Source: Spirodela intermedia
Lineage: Eukaryota; Streptophyta; Magnoliopsida; Alismatales; Araceae
Length of the DNA stretch: 64,000 bases
Assembly (NCBI GenBank): GCA_902729315.2
Contig: LR746277.1
Coordinates: forward strand, 691,501 to 755,500
Direction: 5' to 3'
The position numbers and the translations under genes are program-made. Positions 47,243 through 57,100 of the stretch are shown here, one piece after another; within the stretch, counting starts at the first letter, position 1, and each line of letters begins with the position of its first letter. The notes under the pieces are model-generated. The model made no database searches. It was not told where the DNA came from and saw only the letters and a list, made by a program, of their open reading frames with translations.

Positions 47243-48500
47243 AATCAATATCAATCCTTGTGTGGAGAAGTATAAGTTCAGTGTGGATCTCGATATTTAG
47301 CAAACCCCTTATGGAGCTTTGAACGCTCCAGAAGAACAGAAGCAAATTCTAGACGTAGTTCACTTACTTTTAAGCATTGATTGTTCCTTTTTCGTTAAGT
47401 TTGCTTTATTTATCTCTGTCCATGTTTGAACATGTTCTGCTCATTCATACAGCAGCTCAGTTCATCTTGCAGCTGAGAAATTCTGCGCAGAATACCAGGG
47501 AGTTGTTGATGTAGTAGTTGCCGTATGCTATGTTGCTAATCTCTAATGGTGGATCAGGAGGCCCATACATAGTATCCTAATCATGCATTGACCTAAGTTT
47601 CAAAGCCCACAGAAATATTGAGGAAAAAAATACATATTAATGTTCTTGCGCACAATCCAATTTTAGTTGGTTTTTACACAAATATCAAGGGAAATATTGA
47701 GAAAATAATGAACTTATAGGATGTTGAATGCCGGAAATTTCTAATTCCGGTTTTTTTTTTTTTTTTTTTTTTTACTGTTCTTCCATTTTTCTTATCATCA
47801 TTGCAGCGTATGACTGCTGTATCAACCCTTAGAGTTTCTTGATTAATATAATTCAAAAGGGTGATAAATCGGGCACCATTTCCTTTCTTTGATTCCCAAG
47901 ATGATGTCTTTGAGTGGTGGGAAAGAGTGCTGCGGATGAATATCCGATTCTTCAGCTGATAATAATGTCTCTTAATCTCTTTATTTATTTATTTATTTAT
48001 ATTAATTATCAAATATAGCACAGTTATATCCCCTATTAAACAGAAAATAAAACAGATTAGTTCATGAAATTATTCATCTCTCCTCGGTGCCTTAATCCAT
48101 GATTTCCATTATTAGTTTCTCCAATCCTCCAGAAAATTCATGTCAACTAATATTACAAAAATAAATTCATTTATATTATTTTAAATGTGCCAGGATAATA
48201 TAATTCATCAAGAATATCCTGCAATTTTTCCATGCTTTTCTAGGAAAGAGGGTTGCCTCCAAGAAGCTATGCGCCTAGCTAAGAGCCAATGATTGGATTT
48301 ATCTCCTGCATTATTTGCTTATAAATAGTTTTTTTTTTTTTTTATTAAAAGGTGGCTATATTAAGTAGTCTTCGGATTTATGGAATGAATAATAGCCCAT
48401 GCTATTATTTATTTATTCTCTTCGTAATATTTATTTCAATTATTTTGGATGTTGAGATGTGTGGGATTTGAGTTTCATAAAGTCTGGGTTGAGTGTAGAC
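46012..48500. other. AT-rich intergenic DNA
   Basis: No gene was recognised. It holds an (AT)n run at 47209-47240, a T run of more than 20 at about 47751-47773, and ATTT repeats at about 47980-48000. No trace of CCT1 exons 14-17 or of the missing C-terminal TNP repeats was found by reading. Confidence 0.5.
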
Positions 48501-48802
48501 CAGGTTTTGAATTGCCATGTGGCTATTCACGATCAGCCACGTCGCGTTATCGTCCGCCTGTCGCCCTCTGATAGGGGGGATGCAAAGAATTGGTGAATAA
48601 GACGTGTGAATAAGTCGTCGATCTCATTCATTGAAGTTGACTTGGAAAAAATCGAGTACAACTGTTTGATGTGTCGATTGTGGTGGACCCCACACCTAAC
48701 GCTTGCCCCCCAATGTTTTGTCTTGGGGTCTCGGTATTGCCGTCCACAGGATCGAAATGTTATCCTAGCCGTCCATCTAGATTGTGAGATAGTCACACGT
48801 TC

Positions 48803-48831
48803 CACGTGGATTCAAAAGCGATGCCCACGTG
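48803..48831 (+). promoter_or_regulatory. Paired G-boxes upstream of the armadillo gene
   Basis: CCACGTGGA-type G-boxes have CACGTG cores at 48803-48808 and 48826-48831, 23 bp apart and about 245-270 bp before the start codon. Both are extended by GGA, as in ABRE-type sites. The function is inferred. Confidence 0.4.
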
Positions 48832-49074
48832 GAATGGCGTTCCTCATGGATGCATCTGGAAACCGGCTACTGGGCCGTCTCTACTGTCTGTGCGTCAGCT
48901 GTTCCGCGGAACAAGATAAAGAAGATAAGTGCTTCCCGCGAGATTTTCCGGTACGACTGGTAGCTCCCCTTCCACACCAGAAGAGAGAGAGAGAGAGAGA
49001 GAGAGCTGACTGTAGAAATAGGAAGAGGGAGTACTTGAGGGGGACATTTTGAAGGAAGGAGAGGGGAGAGGAGG

Positions 49075-50439
49075 ATGGAGGACAACCTTCTGCTGCGAGC
49101 GCTAGAAGTATTGAAGAGGGCGTGCAAGGACCTCCAGGGCATGGCGGCCGGCGGCCAAGAGGAGGAAGACCACGACGGCGGCTCAGATCTAGAGGAGCAG
49201 GGGCGCCGGGGGGAAAAGAAGACGGCTCTGCAGCAGTCGCCCTCCTTGATGGCGCTACTGGTTCTGCAGACGGAGACGCAGGCCGGCGGGATTCTCTCCA
49301 GCGATCCCGCCCTCTCCACACTCTGCTCCCTCCTCTCCCGCCTCAAGGAAGTCTGCTTCTCCTCCGGCGAGAGCACCAGCAGCGAGGCCGGCGGCGGATT
49401 GATGGTGACCATCGGGGCCGGACTGGGAGGACTTCTCTCCGCGCTACTCCAGACGAGGAACCGGCGGTGGCAGCGGCGACGGCGGCGGAGGAGCAGTCGC
49501 AGATCCAAGTCTGGCGAGATCTCCCGCGTCGCAGAGTCCATCGAATCGGAAATCCAGTTGTGGATCGACCGGGAGAGCCTTGGCCGCCTCGTCTCCTCCC
49601 TCCGCTCCATCGGCGCCTCTCCTTCGTCTCTCTCGAGCAAGGACGAGGAGGACGCCCTCATGAACCTCCTGAAAGCCTTCGAGGAGCGACTCGTACGGGG
49701 ATTCGACCGCAAGTTCCAGGACCTCGTGCTGCGCTCCGGCGCGTTCCCCGCCGTCGCCGCCGTGCTCGCCGTCGCCGCCATACCGCTGCGGATCCGGGAG
49801 CGCTGCGCCGCCGCGGTGTCGGCCATGGTCAGGTTCAACCGCGACGTCTTCGTCGGCCACGTACTGATGGGCGGCGGCGGCGCCGCCGGCGACCTCTCGT
49901 CGTCCTCCGTCCACCGGTCCCTGGCTACGATGGGAACCCCGCAGTCGATGCGCGTGCTTCTCTTCCTCGTCGCCGCAATCAAGACCGCCATCGTCGACGA
50001 GATCCACGCCGATGGCCAGATCCCCTGCCTTGTCGGCTTCCTCTCCTCGCCGGAACTCGACATGGCAGAGGCCGCGCTGGAGCTCCTGCTGAAGGTTTCC
50101 TACTACGCGAGGAAGGAGGCCGTGGACGCCATGATAGCCGCCAACGTGGTCAAGAGGCTGGTAGTGCTCCAGCAGTCCCCACACGGCGGCGCCCTCATCG
50201 AGATGGACGACGAGGGATCCACCGCCGCTGCCGGGGGCGGAGCGCCGCCGCTCCGACGGCGGCCCTTCGCCAGCTGCGTGGCCAGGCTGGCCATCCAGAT
50301 GGAGGTCGGTGAGGGGATGAGGCACCGGGAGAAGACCGCCGCCAAGCGGGAGATCCTCGATCGTGTGAGGGAGGCCGCCGCCTCTGAAGCCGACGCCGCC
50401 ACCATCATCGCCGAAGTCCTCTGGGGTGCCTCCGCCTGA
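49075..50439 (+). CDS. Armadillo-fold repeat protein, single exon
   Basis: A 454-residue open frame with an in-frame ATG after a GA-rich leader. The N-terminus (about 1-55) contains an acidic linker. An Arg/Ser-rich basic stretch lies at about residues 130-146 (RRWQRRRRRRSSRRSKS), possibly a nuclear localisation signal. The C-terminal half has helical repeats of ARM type: FPAVAAVLAVA, RERCAAAVSAMV, IPCLVGFLSSPELDMAEAALELLLKVS, then KEAVDAMIAANVVKRLVVL. Plant ARM proteins of this size act as scaffolds, and many relatives carry a U-box, but none is visible here, so no ligase role is claimed. Codons are extremely GC-rich, which creates long but meaningless open frames in the other frames. The specific orthologue is not recognised. 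Confidence 0.8.
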   Translation: MEDNLLLRALEVLKRACKDLQGMAAGGQEEEDHDGGSDLEEQGRRGEKKTALQQSPSLMALLVLQTETQAGGILSSDPALSTLCSLLSRLKEVCFSSGESTSSEAGGGLMVTIGAGLGGLLSALLQTRNRRWQRRRRRRSSRRSKSGEISRVAESIESEIQLWIDRESLGRLVSSLRSIGASPSSLSSKDEEDALMNLLKAFEERLVRGFDRKFQDLVLRSGAFPAVAAVLAVAAIPLRIRERCAAAVSAMVRFNRDVFVGHVLMGGGGAAGDLSSSSVHRSLATMGTPQSMRVLLFLVAAIKTAIVDEIHADGQIPCLVGFLSSPELDMAEAALELLLKVSYYARKEAVDAMIAANVVKRLVVLQQSPHGGALIEMDDEGSTAAAGGGAPPLRRRPFASCVARLAIQMEVGEGMRHREKTAAKREILDRVREAAASEADAATIIAEVLWGASA

Positions 50440-50587
50440 TTCGCCGCTGTCAATACAATACACTACGGGTAACCTTACCTCTCTATCTCTCTCTCTCTCT
50501 AAATCCGACAGGCCCCCGCCTTCGCCGGTGACGAGGAGGAGAGAGGCGGTGACCGGCAGCCTTCTACCTCCTCGTCTTCCTCCCATT

Positions 50588-50609
50588 GGGGGGGGGGCGG
50601 GGGGGGGGG
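50588..50609 (+). other. G-tract with G-quadruplex potential
   Basis: Ten Gs, one C, then eleven Gs, about 150 bp after the armadillo stop codon and probably in its 3' UTR. Such a run can fold as a G-quadruplex on the transcript strand. Homopolymer length may be affected by sequencing. Confidence 0.5.
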
Positions 50610-50764
50610 AACCTTCTTGGATGTACGGTCGGCTGTCCCCTGTGACTAAAAGGCGTGTAGAATCAGATTTCGGGGGAAAAGATTCTAAAGGTTACTTCTC
50701 AGTCTTTCTCCTCTTCCTGGTCTCCCCCCGGAGTTTAGAAAGAGAGAAGAGAGTGAGAGACATG

Positions 50765-50767
50765 GAG

Positions 50768-50827
<60 letters not shown>
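50765..50827 (+). repeat. (GATA)n-(GA)n compound microsatellite
   Basis: Five to six GATA units pass directly into about 20 GA units, then into the GA-rich minisatellite that follows. Confidence 0.95.
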
Positions 50828-50828
<1 letters not shown>

Positions 50829-51095
50829 ACCCAATTTTGTGAGACGGGAGGGAGAGTTACAGAGAGAGCAAGAAGAGAAAGACTCAGTGAGTTAGCAACC
50901 AGTTTAGAGACGAGAGTGAGAGTGAGTGAGCACCGAATTTGGAGAACCCAATTTCGAGGAAGGAGAGGGAGAGTTAGAGAGAGACTGAGCACCCAATTTT
51001 GAGAGAAGAGAGGGAGAGTTAGAGAGAGTGTGTGCAACCAATTTCGAGAGAAGAGAGGGAGATGACAGAGAGAGAACCCAATTTTGAGCCGACTG
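50827..51095 (+). repeat. GA-rich minisatellite, units of about 45-50 bp
   Basis: At least six variants of the unit core CACCCAATTTTGAG occur, at about 50827, 50930, 50946, 50991, 51036 and 51077. Each is followed by GAGAGGGAGAGTTAGAGAGAG-type sequence. Length and composition vary between units. It lies between the armadillo and REC genes. The minus-strand open frame across it is a repeat artefact. Confidence 0.8.
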
Positions 51096-51099
51096 ACCT

Positions 51100-51880
51100 C
51101 TGCAAGTGGGTCAATTTCTAATATTCGATGCGGAATAATAAATAAGCCTGTATTTATAATTCCCCTCCACAAAAATGCGGTAAATCTCTCGATCGAATAT
51201 TTTTTCCTAAAACCAACGAATAATTCCCTTTCAAAGGGGTGGACGGTCGATTTTATCCAAATCTAATCGGGTCGCGGTTCATTGATCCCAATCATTGCCC
51301 GTAACCACCACGTGCGGGCCCCATTTTCATTCATGCACATATTTCGATCTAGTCCCTGGCCCAAAATTCGACGCCCGTTTTGTTATCCATGAATAGTTTT
51401 GAGGACTTAGAAAAACAAATTCTGAGATGGGAAGACCGTCGGATCAGGGAGATCTGACGGCTGCGGGCCGGGGAGCCGATCCTCGGGAGCCTCCACGTGC
51501 CTCCTTCAGGACCGTCCTCTCCAGTCAGGCGGAGCCTCCCCCCTTCTGCTTTGGCATGTCATGCCCCGTCGGGAGACGCCGTCCTTCTACCGGCCCCTTC
51601 TTACATGGGCCCACTCATGAGAGAATGAGAGAGAGTTAGAGAGAGAGAGAATCATCAGAAGGAGAGTAGTGAGAGAGAGAGAGAGAGAGAGAGAGAGCGG
51701 GGTCACATGAGGAGAGAGGAACGAGAGGCCAGGAATGAACAGAAATCCATGAGAGGGTAAAACCCAAAACCTTCAACCGCGCCTTATCCTATCCTTTAGG
51801 CCGCTTCTCCTTCTTCTTCCTCTTCTTCTTCTTCTCCGGCAGGGTCCTGTGTCTCTCCTCTCCCAGAGTCTCCCTTGATA
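51100..51880. promoter_or_regulatory. Promoter region of the REC/CLU gene
   Basis: Contains G-boxes CACGTG at 51309-51314 and 51495-51500, the palindrome-like GGGCCCCAT at about 51316, and GACCGTCGGATC with GATCTGACGG at about 51434-51460. A GA run lies at 51671-51697. These resemble motif groups upstream of the HHP, CCT1 and armadillo genes. No TATA box was chosen. Confidence 0.35.
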
Positions 51881-51891
51881 GAGAGAGAGAG

Positions 51892-51934
<43 letters not shown>
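51881..51934 (+). repeat. (GA)n microsatellite in the REC/CLU leader
   Basis: A long GA run with one GAGCGA interruption, ending about 70 nt before the start codon, so probably in the 5' UTR. GA repeats in plant leaders are common targets of BPC factors at DNA level. Confidence 0.9.
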
Positions 51935-51939
<5 letters not shown>

Positions 51940-51967
51940 AAGGGGAGAGACGGAGGTTGGCTCTGGT

Positions 51968-51994
51968 ATGAACCAGAAGAGCCGTGACTGGTGA
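51968..51994 (+). other. Short upstream open reading frame (8 codons) before REC/CLU
   Basis: ATG at 51968 opens an 8-residue frame (MNQKSRDW) that ends with TGA at 51992-51994, 7 nt before the main ATG at 52002. If the leader includes it, it could lower translation or allow reinitiation. The position is seen directly; the effect is inferred. Confidence 0.45.
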
Positions 51995-52001
51995 GCGCAA
52001 A

Positions 52002-54087
52002 ATGGCGCCCAAGGCCGGCCGCAGCAAGGGAGGCAAGGCGAAGGGAGAGAAGAAGAGAAAGGAAGAGAAAGGTCAGTCACGTCCCTCCTCCCGCATCCTA
52101 TCCATTCATCCACCATTCCCTCCGTCTCCGCACCTTGCGCACCTTCTGCTTCATCTTCATCATCATCTTCTTCTTCTTCAGTCGTCCCCGCTGCCGTGGA
52201 CATCATTGTCACGACTCCCTACGAGACGCAGGTCACCCTCAAGGTAGTCCCCCTTCCTTCCCTGGAGGATTCCTCTCTCTCTCTCTCTCATCCTCCGCGC
52301 TCGATTTCTCCGCCCCTGCCGCGTCTAACTCCTTTGATCGACATGAATGCAGGGGATTTCCACCGATAGGATTCTCGATGTGCGCAGGCTCATTGCCTCC
52401 CATGTGGGGACCTGCCACCTCACGAGCTTCTCACTCTCCCATCCGGTACTCCCGCCTCCCCCCCATTTCCAGCGAGGAATCTAGAGAGAGAAACTGCCTC
52501 TCCCCACAATTCTCCCCCCCTCTCTCTCTCTCTTCTGAGAATCCTCCTTATTCTTCTCTCTCTTCCATGGGCAGACGAGAGGAGGAAGGCTCGGCGATGG
52601 CGCAGAGATCTCCGCCCTCAAGCCCTGCGTCCTGAAGATCGTGGAAGGTGAGCTCATGCCCGCCCACTGATGCCTTAATGGTAACCTACTGGTTTTCTGC
52701 GTCATAATCTCGCCGAGGAGGGTGACGGGTTTCCAAAGTTGTGGGCCCCACTGTCGAGACTCCTCGCAGAAAAGGACAAAATCCGATGTTGTCCGTTGTT
52801 GATCCTGCCCCCGCCTTCGAGATGCCCGTCCGTTCGGCATCTGACGGTCAAGACCGTCCGATGACCTCGTGTTGTACGGCCGGGTGAACGCCTTAATGTC
52901 CACGTGATTTATAATTATTGGGCCGTTGTTGGGCCTATTAAATGACCCATAATTGTTGAACTTCACTCCTCCTTTATATTTTGTATTTTATTTATGCCCA
53001 TTTTGTTTTAATCCCCCCCCTGCTTGGAACGGCGCCTTCATCCGTGTTTTTTTACAACGATTTTTATTAATTTGTGATGTATCCCTAATATCTGCATTTA
53101 AAACCTCCTTCGCAGTTGCTATTTTATTTATGTCGGTTTTATTTTCTCCACGTGGGGAAATAGTTTGGAAAGGACAACTATTCATGTTTTCTAGTACCAT
53201 CTTTATTAGTGTTTGGTGTGTTTGTGGCTTTTGCACTTAACGCACCCCCCCTTCATTATTAATATTTCATTTATGGCCATTTTTTCCCCAAAGGGACTGT
53301 TTGGAAATATGCCATTATTGGCCTTTCTAGCAAATTTTGAGACTATTTTGAATGATTGTAGGATGAAATAATTTGAAATTCTCTGATATATAACCTAGAT
53401 CACTTCATTTTCTTTGGTTTCGACCTCTAATATGGCTTTTATTAGATACCATATTTAAAAAAACCAATAATCATATTTATTAAACTTATGGTAAAATATT
53501 CATGAAAATGCTGTGAAAGTTCAACCAGTGTAACACAAAATGGCATCTCTTTCATTATTGTGCTATTAATTATCAAAAAATGCGTTTTCTGTATTTTAAA
53601 TTACCTTTCTGGTTAGGAATGGAGGGTTTTATTTTAATTCTTGAATTTCCTAATTAATTCCTTTTAGAGGGCTTCACTTAGACAATGAGTGGTGAAGATA
53701 TCTATTAATTTCCTTGTTCACTGAGGATGCAGAGGACTACCCCACTGAGGGGGAGGGCGTAGAACACGTTCGGCGGCTACTGGATATCGTGGCGTGTACC
53801 ACCTGCTTTCGGAAGCCACAGCAGAGGACCGCCAGAAAGCAGCAGAATCCGGCGATTGCTACCGCTACGAATGGGAAATCGGCTCCTGGGTCCTCTCCTT
53901 CTTCTCCTGCTGTGTCCGGAATCCCTGGCACCGCTACTGAAAATGGGAAGGGACCCACATCCCCGGAGGCTCCAATCCCAGCCATCTCGGAGAAGTTCGA
54001 CATGGCGGCGATTCAGCCGACTCCGAAGCTCGGCGACTTCTACGAATTCTTCTCCTTCTCTCACCTCAGCTCTCCCATCCAATGTGA

Positions 54088-54123
<36 letters not shown>

Positions 54124-57100
54124 AGATTCGACAAACCTTTAGACTTTTGTTTTGAGAAGAAGGAACTAACCAGAGCTTCCTTATTCACTGTGGTGCAGAT
54201 ATTAGAAGACGTGAAAATGGGGTTGATGGTGTGGATAGGCAGGCAGGGGACTACTTCGAATTGGAGGTGAGCCCTGTTCCTCCCTGATGAATCGTGGTCG
54301 CACAGGAAATCAATTGCGATTACTCATTGAAGATCCTAGAGGCATCCGTTTCTCATGTAGATAAGATTAACATGCTCGCCACATGTTTGAAATGTGCCCC
54401 ATGTGAAAGAGGAGTGGATCACTGGTTTTCGAATTTCGATGGATGGATGGACCTTTTACCCTGTTTCCATTCTCCTATTGTTAGATTGCCGACAACCTTA
54501 GCAGTTCCCTGTTTTATAAATTTCTAACTTGTGCGGTACCATGCAGATTAAGGTCTGTAATGGGAAATTACTCACTGTCATGGCTTCCACCAAAGGTTTT
54601 CGAGTAACAGGTTCAAAACAGCATCTCCAGAGTCATGCCCTGGTGGACCTTTTGCGGCAACTAAGCAGGGGCTTTGCCAATGTGGGTACTTGAGTCACCC
54701 ATTTATATTTCTTGGGCGTCCTTGGTTTTTTTTATCCATCGTGCTTTCCTCTTATCCTAGCCGTTTTTGTTCAATATCACTTCTTGATGGCATGCAGGCT
54801 TATGAATTGCTGATGAAGGCTTTTGAAGACCATAACAAGGTGCCAATACCCTCTGAACTTCTAGAAAATTAGTATCAAAATGCTAAAATAATTAAAATAT
54901 TCCCATCCATGATAGTTCTGCTGAAATATTTGATCTTTGATAAATTTTCAGTTTGGTAATCTTCCATATGGGTTTCGTGCCAATACATGGCTGGTTCCTC
55001 CAATTTTTGCCGAGTCCCAGTCAAAAAATCCAACGCTGCCAGCGGAAGATGAGACCTGGGGCAGTAATGGTGGAGGGCAAGGGAGAGAAAGTAAGCATTG
55101 TCGGAGGAAATGGGCTTCAGATTTTGAAGTCTTAGCTAGTATTCCTTGCAAAACTGAAGAAGAGAGGCTGGCACGCGATAGGAAGGCCTTCCTATTGCAT
55201 AATCTATTCGTCGACACAGCAATCATCAAAGCTGTTTCCGCAATTCAGCATCTTGCAGAGGGTGATATTTCCTCAAGCACACCATCAGAAGCTCCCACAG
55301 GGTCGATTTTGCATGAAGAGCGCCAAGGGGACTTGGTTGTAGCAATAAAAAAAGACGGTGGAGATGCTGGCATCAAGCATGTGGAGAAGATTGATGAGAT
55401 ACAATCATCAGGCATGTCCATTCAGGAGATCACTCAGAGAAATCTTCTAAAAGGGATAACAGCTGATGAGAATGTCGTCTTTCATGTAAGAGGAAAAGAA
55501 AGAAAGCTAACAGTGAAAACTGGTCTTTTTCTTTTTAACTTTAGAAATTCAACTAACTCATTGTCATGCCACTCTATACTGCAGGACACTTCCACTTTGG
55601 GTGCTGTTATTGTCAGACATTGTGGGTATACAGCCACTGTGAAGGTCCCTCAAGATGTGAAAAGGAAGCATTCGGCATCAGACATTGAGATTGAAGACCA
55701 ACCAGATGGAGGTGCCAATGCCTTGAATCTAAACAGGTTTTATTCTTGTATTGTTTCGGGAACCCTCTTGAGCATTCCATATTTTCTTCAATGCATAGTT
55801 CCTGGGTTTCAATTACTTGCTCACTCAGTTTCAAAACTGCTGTGCAGCTTAAGGCTTCTCCTCCAGACTTTCAGCTCCGACTCATCTCTGGAGAGTCAGG
55901 GCTTTGCTGAGCCTGATGAAGGTAAAGCTGCTCATTCATTGGTACAAAGAGTGCTTCATGATAGCTTGATGAGTCTGGAGAAGACTGCTGAGGCAACAGA
56001 GAGCCCCATCAGATGGGAACTTGGCTCCAGCTGGATGCAACATTTACAGAAGCAGGATAGTTCAACTAATGAAGTGCTTCAGAATGGTTCAGAAGGTGCG
56101 CCGGAAGAACTTTCTGTCAAAGGCCTTGGTAAGCAATTCGAACCACTGAAGAAAATAAAAAAGAAGGCAGATCCTGTTGGCAAAAATCCTGCTACACCAA
56201 AGAAGGATGCCAGTGAAAACTGTGAGGGGAAAACAGTTGATGTAGAAAAATCAAGACCGAGTGAATCAAATGAAGAAGCTGACTTGCTGAAACTTTTGCC
56301 TGAAGAAGTTTTACTGCGTTTAAAAGATTCAGGAACTGGTCTACACCTGAAGGTTTTGCGATTAACGTCTTTTACATATTTTCTTTCTATAAGTTATTTT
56401 TTCTGAAGTTTAGGTTAGCTGTATGATGGTTTTAAACAACTATTGTGCTGAATATCAGGCAACTAATGTACTTAGATTCTTTGATTCTTCAATATCATCC
56501 TATTCTATGTTTAGTTATCGTTCTTCTTTTTAATCTATGTTTAATCTATGCTCTTTTCATTTTTTGAACTTTGCAGTCATTAGACGAGCTCATCAAGATG
56601 GCACACAAGTATTACCATGATATAGCTCTTCCTAAATTGGTATTTTTGAAATTTTAATCAACGGAAAACATTTGAAGCTAGTTCCATGTGGTCATTTCGG
56701 TCTTCAATTCTGACAAACCTTTGATTTCTGCAGGTTGCTGATTTTGCGTCACTTGAACTTTCACCCGTTGATGGTCGTACCCTTACTGATTTTATGCACA
56801 TGAGGGGACTAAAGATCTCTTCTTTAGGGCGTGTGGTGAGGATATAAATATTCGTCAACAATTAGTTCTAATCAGTTATTCTTGGCTTGTAAATTTAAGA
56901 AGAGAAGTTGATTTTGCCCTTAACTTTGACAACTAAAACAGGTTGAACTTGCTGAGAAGCTCCCACATATTCAGTCACTCTGTATACATGAGATGGTCAC
57001 TCGAGCATTTAAGCACATAGTGTTAGCGGTTATTGCTGTGGCAGGTAATGGAAGAAATCTTTCTGCAGTAATTGCTGCAGCTTTGAACATCTTTTTTGGT

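Noticed and set aside
48867-50586. Long open frames opposite or overlapping the armadillo gene (antisense and +2 frames of 380-400 codons)
   Set aside because: They are by-products of very GC-rich codons. Their translations are Arg/Pro/Ala-rich low-complexity sequence without domains, while the 49075-50439 frame has ARM-like helices.
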